NCBI GenBank assembly: GCA_036852015.1
Contig: JAANDG010000579.1
Location: 1 to 64,000 of the forward strand
Direction of reading: 5' to 3'
Source: Pelodera strongyloides
Taxonomy: Eukaryota > Nematoda > Chromadorea > Rhabditida > Rhabditidae
Length of the DNA: 64,000 nt
Shown here: piece by piece, positions 23,996 through 34,689 of the stretch
Position numbering within the stretch: position 1 is the stretch's first letter
Layout: every line of letters starts with the position of its first letter
Notes under the pieces: generated by a model
What the model saw: the letters and a program-made list of their open reading frames with translations, nothing else
What the model was told of the DNA's origin: nothing
Database searches by the model: none
Translations under genes and position numbers: made by a program

Positions 23996-24390
23996 CCTAA
24001 ATAGTAAGCTTTAAGTGTAAGGTAAGTTTTCAGAAATACCGAGCATGTCGGAAGCAAGAAAGAGGACAAATTATCACAATTATACGCAGTATTCACTTCA
24101 TCGCGAATACTTGATGTTTTTCAGCAAAAAAGACAGACACTAATATCGCCGCGCATCTAGCCCAATCTATGCCAACCTATACATAGCCAGTGTCGCGCGA
24201 AGTAGCAGCGCACCCTATTGTCTATTACTGCATCATTTGTCGCGTTCTCGTGCAAACGTGGGGCTTTGACGGCGGAACTGTCTGCGCAAGGGTTCGACGC
24301 GCACCGTCCGGGTTTTGCAAACGTTATACACTTACTTCGGCATGATTTGTCAGCTGCAAGCACTTGGGTGGACAGTAGGCGAGAAGCGGG

Positions 24391-24541
24391 GTTCCACGTA
24401 AGTCAGTGTCCTTGAGCGGAGTAGACGAGAGTTCCAGATATGAGAACGTCCGGTATCTTCAGAGCAGGAACACGCTGGATCCCTCATGAGGCAGTAACGT
24501 GAGAGTGAGTAGACATGGTGAGTCGGTAGTTAGACACTGGC
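24391..24541 (-). other. Exon-like module C (left arm)
   Basis: Minus strand: TTTTTATTTCAG acceptor, then ACTACCGACTCACC, GAGGGATCCAGCGTG, CTGAAGATACCGG and ATCTGGAACTC. The plus-strand partner at 30846 has ACTAGCGACTCGTG, GAGGGGTCCAGCATG and ATATGGAACTCATCG in the same order. Confidence 0.5.
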
Positions 24542-24666
24542 CTGAAATAAAAAGATTTACCTTAGGATGAGGTGCGAGGCAGAGAGGGAGAGATGGAGAG
24601 TTATACAAAGAGGGAATGAGAATTTGACGGGTTATACATACACTCGGAGGCCAGACCTACACTTAC

Positions 24667-24854
24667 CATACTACAGGTTTTCCGAATCACCACAGTATAC
24701 GAGACGCCTGGTTCCGCACAGGTTATCGTCCTTGCGCAGAGTAGAAGGTAGACGGTAGTTTCCCAATGTCCAAATTGTTCAGTATCTTCCGTCAGCAGAC
24801 GTACTGGAACCTCTCACGATTGTAGGCCATTTTCCATTTTGAAACTTGAAACTC
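24667..24854 (-). other. Exon-like module B (left arm)
   Basis: Minus strand: TATTTTTTAG acceptor, GAGTTTCAAG start and ATG|GTAAGTG donor; 188 nt. The partner at 30160 begins GAGTTTCAAC after CCTATTTAG. One frame is open through the block with TEDTEQFGHWETT. A different frame is the open one in the partner, which argues for decay or for a non-coding role. Confidence 0.5.
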
Positions 24855-25039
24855 CTAAAAAATACAGAGAGAAGCAACAATTTCACAGTTTAAAAAGCAG
24901 GATATATCTTCTACGCAGCTCCCTAATTACATACCTACGGTCACCAAAGTACTGTAAAACTCCCCCTCCACATCCCTCTCCAACCAATGGCTAATTAAAC
25001 AGCTGATTAAGAAGTTCAATATGTCAATTAATTAAAATA

Positions 25040-25828
25040 TGTCGATTCAAAAGTGAGCATTAACTTTTTGAATATGAGCAAACTTTCTACGTAGACCTCC
25101 CCTCCGCCCCTTACAGTACATACACTAGGGAGAAACATCTCTAGCTAGATTCCCGGGTACCATACCCTCGCTTAATTTTCCGAGCTTTCCCGATATGTCA
25201 ATTACTTATGGAAACGTGTCAAGTCTCCAAAGCATTCTTACTCTTCACAACTAAATATATAAAAATAATAGTTACAAGGGGAGTTTTCAAAGCTTTCCCG
25301 AGAGTCCAGTCCTCCAAAAATAAAAAAATATAAGTGTGACCGAATGCCCTAAATAGAACGCGCGCCCTAACGGCTCTAAATCGCTTCTCGCTCGGAGTCA
25401 CCCGGTCAACTCGGAGCCGTTATTGCGCGCGCCCACGCGGGGGCATGTAATTAAACGAGGCACCCGAGCCATTGCTGTGTCGGGCCCATTTAAAAACATG
25501 TCCTATTTAGGGCATTCGATTACAGTTATATTTTTTGATTAGTGAAACACTGGGCGCTTGGGAAAGCTTTGAAATCTGCCCTTGTAGCTATTATTTTTAT
25601 ATATTTAGTCGTTAGTAGTAAGCATACTTTGAAGACTTCACAATTTGCCATAAGTAATTGACATATCGGGAAAGCTTGGAAAACTAAGCGTGAGGGTACG
25701 GTACACGAGAATCTAGCTAGAGGTGTTCCTCCCTGTGTACGTACTGTAAGGGGCGAAGGGAAGGTCTGTGTAGGTGTAGACAAGTTTGCTCATATTCAAA
25801 AAGATAATGCTCACTTTTGAATCTTATT
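25040..25828. mobile_element. Foldback element, core family, copy 2
   Basis: Arms: TTCAAAAGTGAGCATTAAC on the left, GATAATGCTCACTTTTGAA on the right. They continue inward with TCTAGCTAGATTCCCGGGTA mirrored by GAGAATCTAGCTAGAGG, and then the shared core. About 790 bp. Confidence 0.8.
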
Positions 25829-26159
25829 TGGTGAATTTCATCAAGAGCATAAATGTTCATCTCGATAGTTGAAAACTACTAATTTTCCAAAAAAAAATAT
25901 TTACATCGAAAAAAGGATAGCGCAAATCAGGACTATTGAACTTTGGAAGCAAGGCGATGTTTTAATAATATGACTCGAGAGTGGGTAGGTGCGGACAAAA
26001 CTTTAATTAATTGACTCGAGATAAATACACCTGTATAGTTAAATTTAGTTATTGTTTAGCTGTTCCTCCTGTTAGGATCTAGCGTGTGGTGTACTCTATC
26101 TTTTTTAATTACCCTGGTCTTTACTTGTAATAAAGGTTTATGTATAAAACCTTATACTT

Positions 26160-26376
26160 GGAGTCAACCCACCCATGTGTTCATCGACCTCGACCTCTCC
26201 AGTGCTCCTCGGCAACGACCTCGGTGACGGTGTCCCGGAAGCCGTCGGCAACCTGGACCACATGAAGGACAAGGTCGTGAAGTGGCCGGTGATCTATCCG
26301 CAGACCGTCTCACCGTCATCCATCCAGCCGTCCAAAGACACGAATTTGAGTGGAAACCCTGAATGGAAAGTTAAAT
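26160..26376 (-). other. Exon-like module G (left arm), GC-rich
   Basis: GC-rich block whose minus strand shares GAGGTCGAGG-type words with the plus strand at 28655-28835, at a mirrored distance from 27.5 kb. The 100-codon plus frame starting at 26175 would be antisense to the module and is not favoured. Confidence 0.35.
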
Positions 26377-26622
26377 GTAAGGATAGCTTCGTAAAGTACT
26401 GTGCGTTTACGACGTTAATCGACAAATGGAACAATTTACATATTATTTACAGGTTCATAGAGTTTACAGGTTCATAGAACAGTTTACAGGTTCATAGAGC
26501 ATGTAGGAAGGAAAGACAAGAATAAGAAGACGAGGCAAAGTATACGGTAAGCGGTACTGAAAACATAAATGGCACATCTTCGTTCGATTCGATGGTAGGA
26601 TAGGGTAGCGTAGATCACTTAC

Positions 26623-26799
26623 CGTCATAAATGCAGTGAAGTCCTTGATGGGTTGCGGTAGAGTAGACATGGTTGGAACAGGATGGGTTATGTCGAAGGC
26701 GGTAGATCACATCACCAAATGGGGTTCGAATTCGCGTCAGCTTGCTCCGGAAGGCCTTCATAATGAGCATGAGGGGTGTGCCACAAGCCCCCGCGAGAG
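26623..26799 (-). other. Exon-like module A (left arm)
   Basis: Minus strand: GTTATTTAG acceptor, CTACCGCAACCCATCAAGGA near the 3' end, then GTAAGTGATCTACG. The plus-strand partners end CTACCGTAACCCGATCAAGG and CTACCGTAAATATCTCAAGG and also continue GTAAGTGATCTACC. Similarity carries on past the donor, so what was duplicated is DNA and not only an exon. Confidence 0.5.
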
Positions 26800-27385
26800 C
26801 TAAATAACTAATTGTTAATTTAAATGCCAAAAAAAAAACATAATAAAAGGATGTGAAAACAGAAAAATTAGTGGTCAGGTTAAATAATAAGAGCGAAAAG
26901 GAACTTTTGACTTTGAAAACCTTGCATGTGTAATTTATTTAAACTGAAATACGGCAACAAATCATCAAAGAAATAGTCTGGGTAATTCATACTCCTATAG
27001 AAGACTCTGTTACTGGAGGAAATTGTCTGGGTGGTTCATTAACATATTATTTTCATATGCTAATATGATCTTTTTCATATTCTAATTTGAAGCGCGTAGT
27101 CAAATAGTATGCTAATATTCTAAAGTTCAAAGTTTTGACTAGTGCACATTATGAATAGTAAAGCGCAGAATAGTACGTTTCAGTAGTTTGAGATGACAAA
27201 AGCTCTAGTTAGCTTCTCTACGCCAAAGGGTAGAGGAAAGGTATAGGTATATACTCAGGATGATATGATACAGTATGATTGTATCTTAATCATACAGATA
27301 TGTGTGATACGCAAAGATCAATAATCAATACAACGTGGAGACAGACAAAAGACAAGTTTATCTGTCTAATGTCTTTCTATGGCGA

Positions 27386-27664
27386 TTTCCCGCGCATTTT
27401 CTAAAAATTCCCGCCCAGACCCTGGGAAAAACAATTTAACTTTTGGTGTCTCCTAGGGGAAAAACTATTTGAGCAATTAGCTTGACAAGAATTCAATTTA
27501 ATTTCCAGCCGTTAACACAACGTCGATTAATTCAAAATTGAGTGCAAGATAATTGTTTTAATTGCCCGTAACCTAAGAGACAACTATCCAAAAGACTAAT
27601 TGCCCTGCGGGTATGTATATGAATGGGCGGGAATGGGCGGGAATTTTAGAAATTGCGCGGGAAA
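27386..27664. repeat. Foldback at the centre of the inverted duplication
   Basis: TTTCCCGCGCATTTTCTAAA AATTCCCGCCC at the left is answered by GGGCGGGAATTTTAGAAA TTGCGCGGGAAA at the right. Inner arms also pair (CAATTTAACTTTTGGTG with ACTATCCAAAAGACTAATTG). The arms are about 120 bp. It lies within 100 bp of the symmetry point inferred from the modules. Confidence 0.7.
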
Positions 27665-27986
27665 ATTTAGAGTGAAGACTGATACAATTTCATTTTTTCA
27701 TTTTTTTCACGTCGTACTGTTTTAAGTTTATAATGGAATCATAGAATAACATGATTCCCTATCTTTTACCTTTTTCATGAAGTTGATTAGAGGTCTTTTA
27801 TCTATCACTGGCCAGTCAGAATATGTAGTTCCTCCAGCATAAAAGAGCCTTTTATTCTCATTCTTTCGTATCAAAATTAAATTTGGTTTCCTTTGCTGCT
27901 TCTTTTCTTCTTTGTGCTATTACATAGCTGCTAGGCTATGAACGCGCTGTTTTATATTTTCGCCAATTAACAAAATAATTATTTAG

Positions 27987-28126
27987 GTCACATGAGCTAA
28001 CGGTGGATGCGGCTTGGATGTGATCTACAGCTACTCTACCGTACTCTCACACTACGTACGTCACCGAGACCGGGAACCGGGTTACCATACCGTAACCCGA
28101 TCAAGGACATCATTTCGTTGAAATCT
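27987..28126 (+). other. Exon-like module A1 (right arm)
   Basis: Acceptor AATTATTTAG, donor AAATCT|GTAAGTGATC. It contains ACCGTAACCCGATCAAGGAC. The open frame across the 3' end reads PIKDIISLKSV, compared with PIKDFTAFMT in the minus-strand partner. Confidence 0.45.
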
Positions 28127-28267
28127 GTAAGTGATCTACCACAGCAATCATTAACCCGAACGAAGCCTTCGATTTGTCTTTACCGCGACACATGTCTTAC
28201 CACTTGCTTGTTTTCTCATGTTGATGTTACAATATTGTCGCCATTTCAATTACCAATGATTATTTAG

Positions 28268-28424
28268 GTCTCCCTACGGCGTGGTGTGCCAGGTTCTGGC
28301 CAATGGAAGCTCGCTACCAGAGCCAGTTAGCGGATACCACCTCCCTTGGATACCTCTACCTCTACCGTAAACCTGCTATGCCCTACCTCTCTACCGTAAA
28401 TATCTCAAGGAATTCACTGCACTT
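28268..28424 (+). other. Exon-like module A2 (right arm)
   Basis: Acceptor GATTATTTAG, donor CACTT|GTAAGTGATC. A tandem relative of A1 with CTCTACCGTAAATATCTCAA before the donor. Confidence 0.45.
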
Positions 28425-28654
28425 GTAAGTGATCTACCCCATCAACCATTAAACTGGAGAAAGCTGTACCATTTGCCTTTACATCAACAGTACCAGTCGC
28501 CATTATGGTACCATTTGCTTACTCTAGCATCTTTCTTACAGTACCCTTCGTCTTTCGGTAACATTTGTCGTTACCGTACCATGTGTGCCTTTACCTTGTT
28601 ATGTGCATTTGACTTGTTATTATTTCATTACTTTATCTAACGCTACCATTTAAG

Positions 28655-28835
28655 GTATTACTGCCGTTCACATTCGGGAGCACGATCAAAATCTCGCCTT
28701 TACTCGCAGATGAGAAGAACCAGATGATCTACAGTTCGTCACTGTTCACCTCCACGTCGTGCAGCTCGTCATTGTAGAGGTCGAGGACGTCAACGAGGAG
28801 CTCTAAGACGTCGGATACGACATTACGGTTGGCTT
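28655..28835 (+). other. Exon-like module G (right arm)
   Basis: Acceptor CTACCATTTAAG before 28655, no clear donor. The body has GAGGTCGAGGACGTCAACG and CCACGTCGTGCAGCTCG, related to the minus strand of 26160-26376. Confidence 0.3.
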
Positions 28836-29211
28836 CTTTTCATTAACTATGATAAAAGTAATATGATACTAATATACTTTATTAATTTTAATGTAGAAGC
28901 CGCATAATAAACTGGATACTCAATAGTCGAAATCCAACGCCGCAGCACTTGCTGAGGCCCCTGAATTCAATAATTTGGTGCCTAATATATTTTAAAAACC
29001 ACCTGTAATTGATCCCATCCTATATAGTAATTGTAAATCTGAGCTGTGCTGGAAAACAATTTATATGTTTTGTGATTATTCGAAAACCCTGAGCTATTCA
29101 CCTATTTTTGCTCATTTTCGATAAGAATCCGGCCTTCAGTCCCAAAGATGAATCATGCGAATTCGGGAAGTCTTATTCTAGCAATAAAATAAAGTTAGAA
29201 AGTTCAGTTAG

Positions 29212-29866
29212 AAAGTTCCGTTTTCCTAGTTTTGCCTATTCACATGCAAAGCGCTGCTCTATTCACATATTTTCGCTGTATTTTCGATAAGATTCCGGCT
29301 TAGGTCCCAATACACAACAGAATTTTTTGGACAATTTAGAAATTTTGAAAATGATCATTATTTGTACCTATAATTAGCAGTTTTCCAAACTATCCCTAAG
29401 AGTACAGTGCTTCACTAATGAAATTATATAACTGTATATCGTATGCCCTAAATAGGACATGTTTCTTAAATGGGTGCCACAATGGCTCGGGCCGGCTTTC
29501 TCCGAGAGAGCAATTGTGCCCCCGTTTAATTACATGCCCCCGCGTGGGCGCGCGCAATAACGACTCCGAGTTGACCGGGTGACTCCGAGCGAGAAGCGAT
29601 TTAGAGCCGTTAGGGCGCGCGTTCCATTTAGAGCATTGGGTTACACTTATATTTTTTGATTTTTGGGGGACTGAACGCTTGGGGAAAGTTTGAAAAACTG
29701 CTAATTGTAGTTACAATAATCATCATTTTCTAAATTTTTAAAATGTCCAAAACATTCTGTTGTGAATTGGAACTAAGGGCTGGAATCTTATCGAAAACAG
29801 AGCGAAAATATGTGAATAGAGCAGTGCTTTGTATGTGAATAGGCAAAACTTGGCAAACGGAACTTT
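29212..29866. mobile_element. Foldback element with shared core but different arms, copy 3
   Basis: Same core as the other copies, in reverse orientation. The outer arms are unrelated to theirs: TGCCTATTCACATGCAAAGC and TTCGATAAGATTCCGGC on the left, mirrored by GCTTTGTATGTGAATAGGC and GGAATCTTATCGAAAAC on the right. About 655 bp. Confidence 0.75.
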
Positions 29867-30159
29867 GAGCTGTTAGGAGTATTTCTTATAACGTGTATTT
29901 TATTAGTAATCCTCAGTGCGTTTATTTTATTGTTAGGAGTTAGATAATTCCCAAATTTCTTAAATTATTAACGAATTTGCTTGATTCATATTTGGGGCAT
30001 GGTCTTGAGGGGCCTTTTATTACCTAATGAGTCGATTATTATCTAATTGGTTGGAGAGGAGTTTAGCGTTCTAAAGTATAATGTTGATTTGATTGTGATG
30101 TAAGCAGCTGTACGATTTTGTCAGTCTTCTGAAATTTTCCTTCTGTCTGTCCTATTTAG

Positions 30160-30331
30160 GAGTTTCAACTTCTACCAAACTGTGGAAAATGGTCGGTCGA
30201 CGAAAACTGGAGCAGACCCTTGAATGAAGAGCAATGTTTCATCTGGAACTCATCGTCTTCTCAAGGACGATGTTCTGTGCGGAATGCACCTCGAATGCCT
30301 ATGTGATCGCATCGGAAGATGATAGGATAAG
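30160..30331 (+). other. Exon-like module B (right arm)
   Basis: Acceptor TGTCCTATTTAG, then GAGTTTCAACTTC; weak donor GTATTC. The first frame is open for 48 codons, including GKWSVDENWSRP and NEEQCFIWNSSSSQ, then stops. It may be a degenerate coding exon. GAGTTTCA after TATTTAG recurs at 24854 (minus) and 34009 (plus). Confidence 0.5.
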
Positions 30332-30513
30332 GTATTCAAGACTGTAGAATCGTGTCATCGTGTGTCAAGGCACCTCTCTATCTCCCTATCTACCGCCTCT
30401 CTCTACCCTTACTCAGTTTCTCTCTCTCACTCTCACTCTCACTCTCCTTCTCTCTCTCTTCCACTTGTGCTCCTACGCTCCTAGCTACCCTTACACTTAA
30501 AGTTGCCATTTAG

Positions 30514-30684
30514 GATGTACCTACGGACTGTTGGGTTGAAGTATGCGGGGAAATATGGACGGACCATAATGAAGACGTCAAGTAATTTGGCATATGAACT
30601 CGCCGACGTCAACTCTACTCGTATACGCGACCTCCTATGTATGCGGTGCATCCAACACTACATTGGACGGCCATGTTAAGAAAT
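30514..30684 (+). other. Exon-like module (right arm)
   Basis: Acceptor GTTGCCATTTAG, donor AAAT|GTAAGT. One frame opens with ATG directly after the acceptor and stays open for about 55 codons to a stop just before the donor. GAAGACGTCAAG and ATATGAACTCG echo the family motif. The following intron is CT-rich. Confidence 0.4.
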
Positions 30685-30845
30685 GTAAGTTACCATGTGT
30701 ATATATATATATGTAAATGTCATAAAACTCTCTCTCGTTGTCTCTCTCGATACTCTCTTTCAATCTCTGTTTCTCTCTCTCTCAACGGGATGTGTTTCAA
30801 ATCGTACCCCATACTAATTGTAAGGAAAATACTTTCTGATTTCAG

Positions 30846-31051
30846 GTCTGAACCCAACTAGCGACTCGTGGAGACTCCTTGCTTTCTACTGTAACGAGGG
30901 GTCCAGCATGGCCCAGACTGGTCATAATGAACTAACTGAACAATACGTCATATGGAACTCATCGTCTACTACGCAGCCCAATGACGATGATGTCTACGAA
31001 ATGATGTACCTCGAATACAGTATCGAGCGCCCATGTTACTGTATATAAAAT
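30846..31051 (+). other. Exon-like module C (right arm)
   Basis: Acceptor CTGATTTCAG, donor AAAT|GTAAGTGACC; 206 nt. One frame is open for about 64 codons and includes CNEGSSMAQTG and TEQYVIWNSSSTTQ. A closely related copy follows at 31265. Confidence 0.5.
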
Positions 31052-31141
31052 GTAAGTGACCAATATTGTATATATGCATGGTGGGTCAAATTTTATCTCT
31101 CTCTCGCCTAGAAAGAAAAGTCCGCTCCACAAAATCTCTAA

Positions 31142-31175
31142 CTATTCCTCCCTCTCCCTCTCCCTCTCCCTCTCA

Positions 31176-31215
<40 letters not shown>
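31142..31215 (+). repeat. (CT)n microsatellite in the inter-module intron
   Basis: CCCTCTCCCTCTCCCTCTC grading into a pure CT run. Similar CT tracts lie at 30415-30460 and 30728-30782 in the neighbouring introns. Confidence 0.9.
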
Positions 31216-31219
<4 letters not shown>

Positions 31220-31264
31220 TTTTAATTCGTACCCGATGCTAAGGTAAATATTTTCTAATTTCAG

Positions 31265-31401
31265 GTCTGAACTTAACTAGCGACTCCCGTGACTCCTCGC
31301 TTTCTTGGTGCTACCATAATGAGGGTCCAGCATGGTCCTGCACTGAAGATATCGGACTATATTGGACGCCCGCTTGCCTGCAGTTAATACGTTAAAATAA
31401 A
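31265..31401 (+). other. Exon-like module C2 (right arm)
   Basis: Acceptor CTAATTTCAG and then GTCTGAACTTAACTAGCGAC, almost identical to the start of 30846-31051; donor AAATAAA|GTAAGTGC. The open frame includes CYHNEGPAWSCTEDIG and stops before the donor. Confidence 0.5.
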
Positions 31402-32280
31402 GTAAGTGCAAGACGGTATAACACTGAAGAGACTCGGGTGGTGCGCGGCGAAACACTTGCGCAAAAAGTTCCGCGGCAAAATACAGACGCGATCTATGTA
31501 CGAAATTGATTCAGTACCATAAAAGTGTGCGCGGTGATTTCGCCCTGTCTCTCTGAAGGTTTACGCGAAAGGGCGAGTGTCTGGCGAAGACTGTGTGAGA
31601 CTGTCAAAGTGTTGAAGTGAAAAAGACTATGATATAATCAACTCTTTTGCCCCCAAGCGCTCGCGGGGACTTCTGAAAACTAAGATCGTACACTTACATT
31701 TACTATTCAGCGTGTGCTCGAAACTACGGGCGGAAGGACTGCGCTCCGATGTTGATGAGCTTCGCGACGTCCAGATAGCTCGTGTGATGGTGGTCGGATT
31801 TGTAAATGGCGAGGTGTCCTTATGGAGCAGCCGATGCCTCGGTGAGCCAATAACTTGAAACACTGATTGTTCGCGGCGAAGAAATCAGGTTCGCCACATC
31901 TTGCCACCCACCTCGTCATTACTTCTTAGCCAGATTATTGCTAGGATATCGCGAGGACATTGAGATTCCTTTAACGCAAACTTGGCGAAGATAGGCCAAA
32001 GTCGACGCGCGTAATTTTTTTGGTTATTTACTTGTACGCAGCGCAGTTTCGCAGCAAACCTTTGCCGCCTGAAATTTGCGCCCCAGGGTTTTCGGTAGCG
32101 CACCACTCGAGTTTCGTCAAGGAGGACTTAAGTGGATCATGTATGTCCTCCAAATATCCTTGATAAGAAACAAGAAACACACAAAACGAAGATTCCTATT
32201 GGCAGTATGTTTATGTTAGTCCAAATTTTTGTACTAAGTTTAGTAAATGGTCTTATTTAAGATTGTTTATTTAATCTGTG
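31402..32280. other. Repeat-derived stretch between modules
   Basis: Contains a GCGCGGCGAAA-family fragment (31430-31600) and another GC-rich stretch (31700-32110) with short minus-strand frames that match nothing recognised. It accounts for most of the extra length of the right arm. Confidence 0.4.
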
Positions 32281-32288
32281 CTATTTAG

Positions 32289-32519
32289 GGACTTCGGAAG
32301 CATTGGCTGGCTGTGACTGAATGATCAAGCTTGTCTACTATCATCATGTATATGTACTACCGATACCGAGGTCGTGTGGATGTTGTATGGATGCTGTCAG
32401 GTGGCAGTCTCCTGAAGCTGCCAAGCCATTTGCATGTTGACCTACATGTTGAAGGCCTGCCATACACGCGCAGTGAATCGTCGTTAAATTGGAGATTCAC
32501 ACGGACAAACTTTAAAGTT
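32289..32519 (+). other. Exon-like module (right arm)
   Basis: Acceptor GTGCTATTTAG; donor AAGTT|GTAAGTGTC. One frame is open from about 32331 through the donor (about 63 codons), histidine and tyrosine rich, not recognised. Confidence 0.35.
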
Positions 32520-32701
32520 GTAAGTGTCTATCAATTTCCTTCTCTCTTCCTTCCTTCTCTTTATTTATTTTCTCCACTGTCTCGGGAGCTTCGGAGAGAC
32601 TTTTTACCTCACCATTGAGTGGGTCTATCTTGTTAAACCTTCTCTCGCATGCTTCCAATTGTTTTTGTTTCATTTTCAACGAAATACATTTAACGTTTCA
32701 G

Positions 32702-32907
32702 GCCAGAAGCTGTGTATCGAATGGCTCTGCCTTTCGACTCTCGCCATCTTGTTCCTACCGTAGTCGGGAAAGCTAGCCCTTCTCTATCCGATGTATCTCT
32801 TCTGCTTCACGAGGTAGTCCACGTCCACGCTGTCGACCGCTGCCAGATAGTCGATGTCGTTACCGACCGCGTTGTGAGGGAGAGATCGAGCTCTACTGGT
32901 GCACGGG
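32702..32907 (+). other. Exon-like module (right arm)
   Basis: Acceptor TTAACGTTTCAG. The body has GAGGTAGTCCACGTCCACGC and an open frame of about 70 codons; the donor is unclear (GTGGGT near 32907). Not recognised. Confidence 0.35.
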
Positions 32908-32977
32908 TGGGTTCTTTCCATGTATAAAGGTTTTCAGTATATCAAATGTATTGACACGTGTATTCATCGGTACACAC

Positions 32978-33870
32978 TTAATTAAGTTTCGTCTATACCC
33001 ATGCAGGTTTGAGTAGTTTTATTCAGAATGTTAGGACGTCAAGAAATGACAAATGACAAAAATGTTACAAATGCACTAGCCTTGCTTTGCAGACCTTTAA
33101 CCTCCACGCCTTGCCGTACGCTACGTAAGCGCCCGTAGGTCTTTCCCCGTGCTTAATTTTTTCAGGATTCCCCGATATATAAATTACTTATGGCAAATTG
33201 TCAATTCTCCAAAGTATGCTTACTCCTACCAATTAAATATATAAAAATAATAGCTACATCGGCGGTTTTCAAATCTTCCCCTGGGGTCCAGTGCTTCACT
33301 AATGAAATTATATAACTGTATATCGAATGCCCTAAATAGGACATGTTTCTAAATGGGTACCACAATGGCTCGGGCCGGCGTTCTCCGAGAGAGCAATTGT
33401 GCCCCCGTTTAATTACATGCCCCCGCGTGGGCGCGCGCAATAACGCCTCCGAGTTGACCGGGTGACTCCGAGTGAGAAGCGATTTAGAGCCGTTAGGGCG
33501 CGCGTTCTATTTAGGGCATTGGGTTACACTTATATTTTTTGATTTTTGGAGGACTTGACTCTTGGGAAAGCTTTGAAAACTCCCCTTGTAACTACTATTT
33601 TTCTGTATTTAATTGTTAGGAGTAAGCATACTTTGGAGACTTGACAAGTTGCCATAAGTAAGTGACATATCGGGGAAGCTTGGAAAACTAAACGCGTGGA
33701 TAGGTCTACTGGAGCTTACTTAGCGTACTGCAAGGCGCGGATGGGAGAGGCCTGCAAAGCGAGGCTAGTGCATTTGTGACATTTTTGTCATTTGTCATTT
33801 CTTGACGACATAAAATTCCGAATAAAACGGCTCAAGCCTGCGTAGGTACAGACGAAACTTTTAGCTAGTA
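32978..33870. mobile_element. Foldback element, core family, copy 4 (longest)
   Basis: Outer arms AGTTTCGTCTATACCCATGC and GTAGGTACAGACGAAACTTT. Next come GACAAATGACAAAAATG and its mirror CATTTTTGTCATTTGTC, then the arm shared with copies 1 and 2, then the common core. About 850-890 bp. Confidence 0.8.
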
Positions 33871-34008
33871 GCTTAGTCACATAATTGGTTGGAGGAACTG
33901 TTATTTTTCCTATAGTTGACCATTTCGTAGGCATTTAATTTTGAAGCTGATTAGCAGGTGTATTAAGCAGTCTAAATTGTAAAAAATTCTTCTCTCCGTC
34001 CTATTTAG

Positions 34009-34191
34009 GAGTTTCACCTTTGAAGAAACACTGGAAATGGACGTCGATCATGAAAGTCGATTGGACGAAAAGCGCGGAATAAGCTGGTTCCTGGACTGAA
34101 GATACTTAACAATGCGTCGTCTGGAACTTTCTTTCTTCTCCCTAAAGAGGACGTCCACGCTGATCCTTCTATGGTGGAGGCCATAATTAGG
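34009..34191 (+). other. Exon-like module B' (right outer end)
   Basis: Acceptor CGTCCTATTTAG, GAGTTTCACC start and TTAG|GTAAGATT donor. It carries GGTTCCTGGACTGAAGATAC TTAACAATGCG, the clearest match to the family motif CTGAAGATACTGAACAAT of module B. Stops interrupt every frame. Confidence 0.5.
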
Positions 34192-34311
34192 TAAGATTTA
34201 TTACTGTTGGTTTATTTCAATATTTAGAATACCTTGCCTTGAATACATCAATTCGATAGATCATGAGTATGTCATAATTAAGATAGGTCATAATTAAGAC
34301 GTGCGAGGCTT

Positions 34312-34672
34312 TGTGAGCGCGAGCGCGGTGGACCTTAGAGCGCGGTGGACCTTAGAGCGCGGCGGACCTTAGAGCGCGGCGGACCTTAGAGCGCGGCGGA
34401 CCTTAGAGCGCGGCGGACCTTAGAGCGCGGCGGACTTTAGAGCGCGGCGGGCTTTAGAGCGCGGCCTTAGGCGCGGCGGACCTTAGAGCGCGGCGGACCT
34501 TAGAGCGCGGCGGACCTTAGAGCGCGGCGGACCTTAGAGCGCAGCGGACTTTAGAGCGCGGCGGACTTTAGAGCGCGGCGGACTTTAGAGCGCGGCGGAC
34601 TTTAGAGCGCGGCGGACTTTAGAGCGCGGCGGACTTTAGAGCGCGGCGGACTTTAGAGCGCGGCTAACTTTG
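34312..34672 (+). repeat. 17-bp minisatellite (about 20 units)
   Basis: Unit GCGCGGCGGACCTTAGA. The first part uses GGACCTTAG (the first two units have GGTGG). The last eight or so units use GGACTTTAG. One shortened unit lies near 34455-34470. The array stops at AGCGCGGCTAACTTTG. Confidence 0.95.
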
Positions 34673-34689
34673 AAACTCGCCCGGCATGT

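Larger units (their letters stand above)
21600..34195. repeat. Large diverged inverted duplication centred near 27.5 kb
   Basis: Sequence modules on the minus strand left of 27.5 kb recur on the plus strand to the right at nearly mirrored distances. Pairs: 26623-26799 with 27987-28126 and 28268-28424; 26160-26376 with 28655-28835; foldback 25040-25828 with foldback 29212-29866; 24667-24854 with 30160-30331; 24391-24541 with 30846-31051; foldback 22455-23045 with foldback 33000-33850. Identity within modules is low to moderate, so the event is old. The right arm is expanded by about 1 kb of repeat DNA near 31.4-32.2 kb. Confidence 0.7.

Noticed and set aside
26175..26477. 100-codon plus frame starting MCSSTSTSP
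   Set aside because: GC-rich block whose minus strand matches other modules of the inverted duplication, so this strand is probably antisense. No homology recognised.
34312..34672. CRISPR-like regular repeats
   Set aside because: 17-bp units are directly tandem with no unique spacers, and the genome is eukaryotic: a minisatellite.
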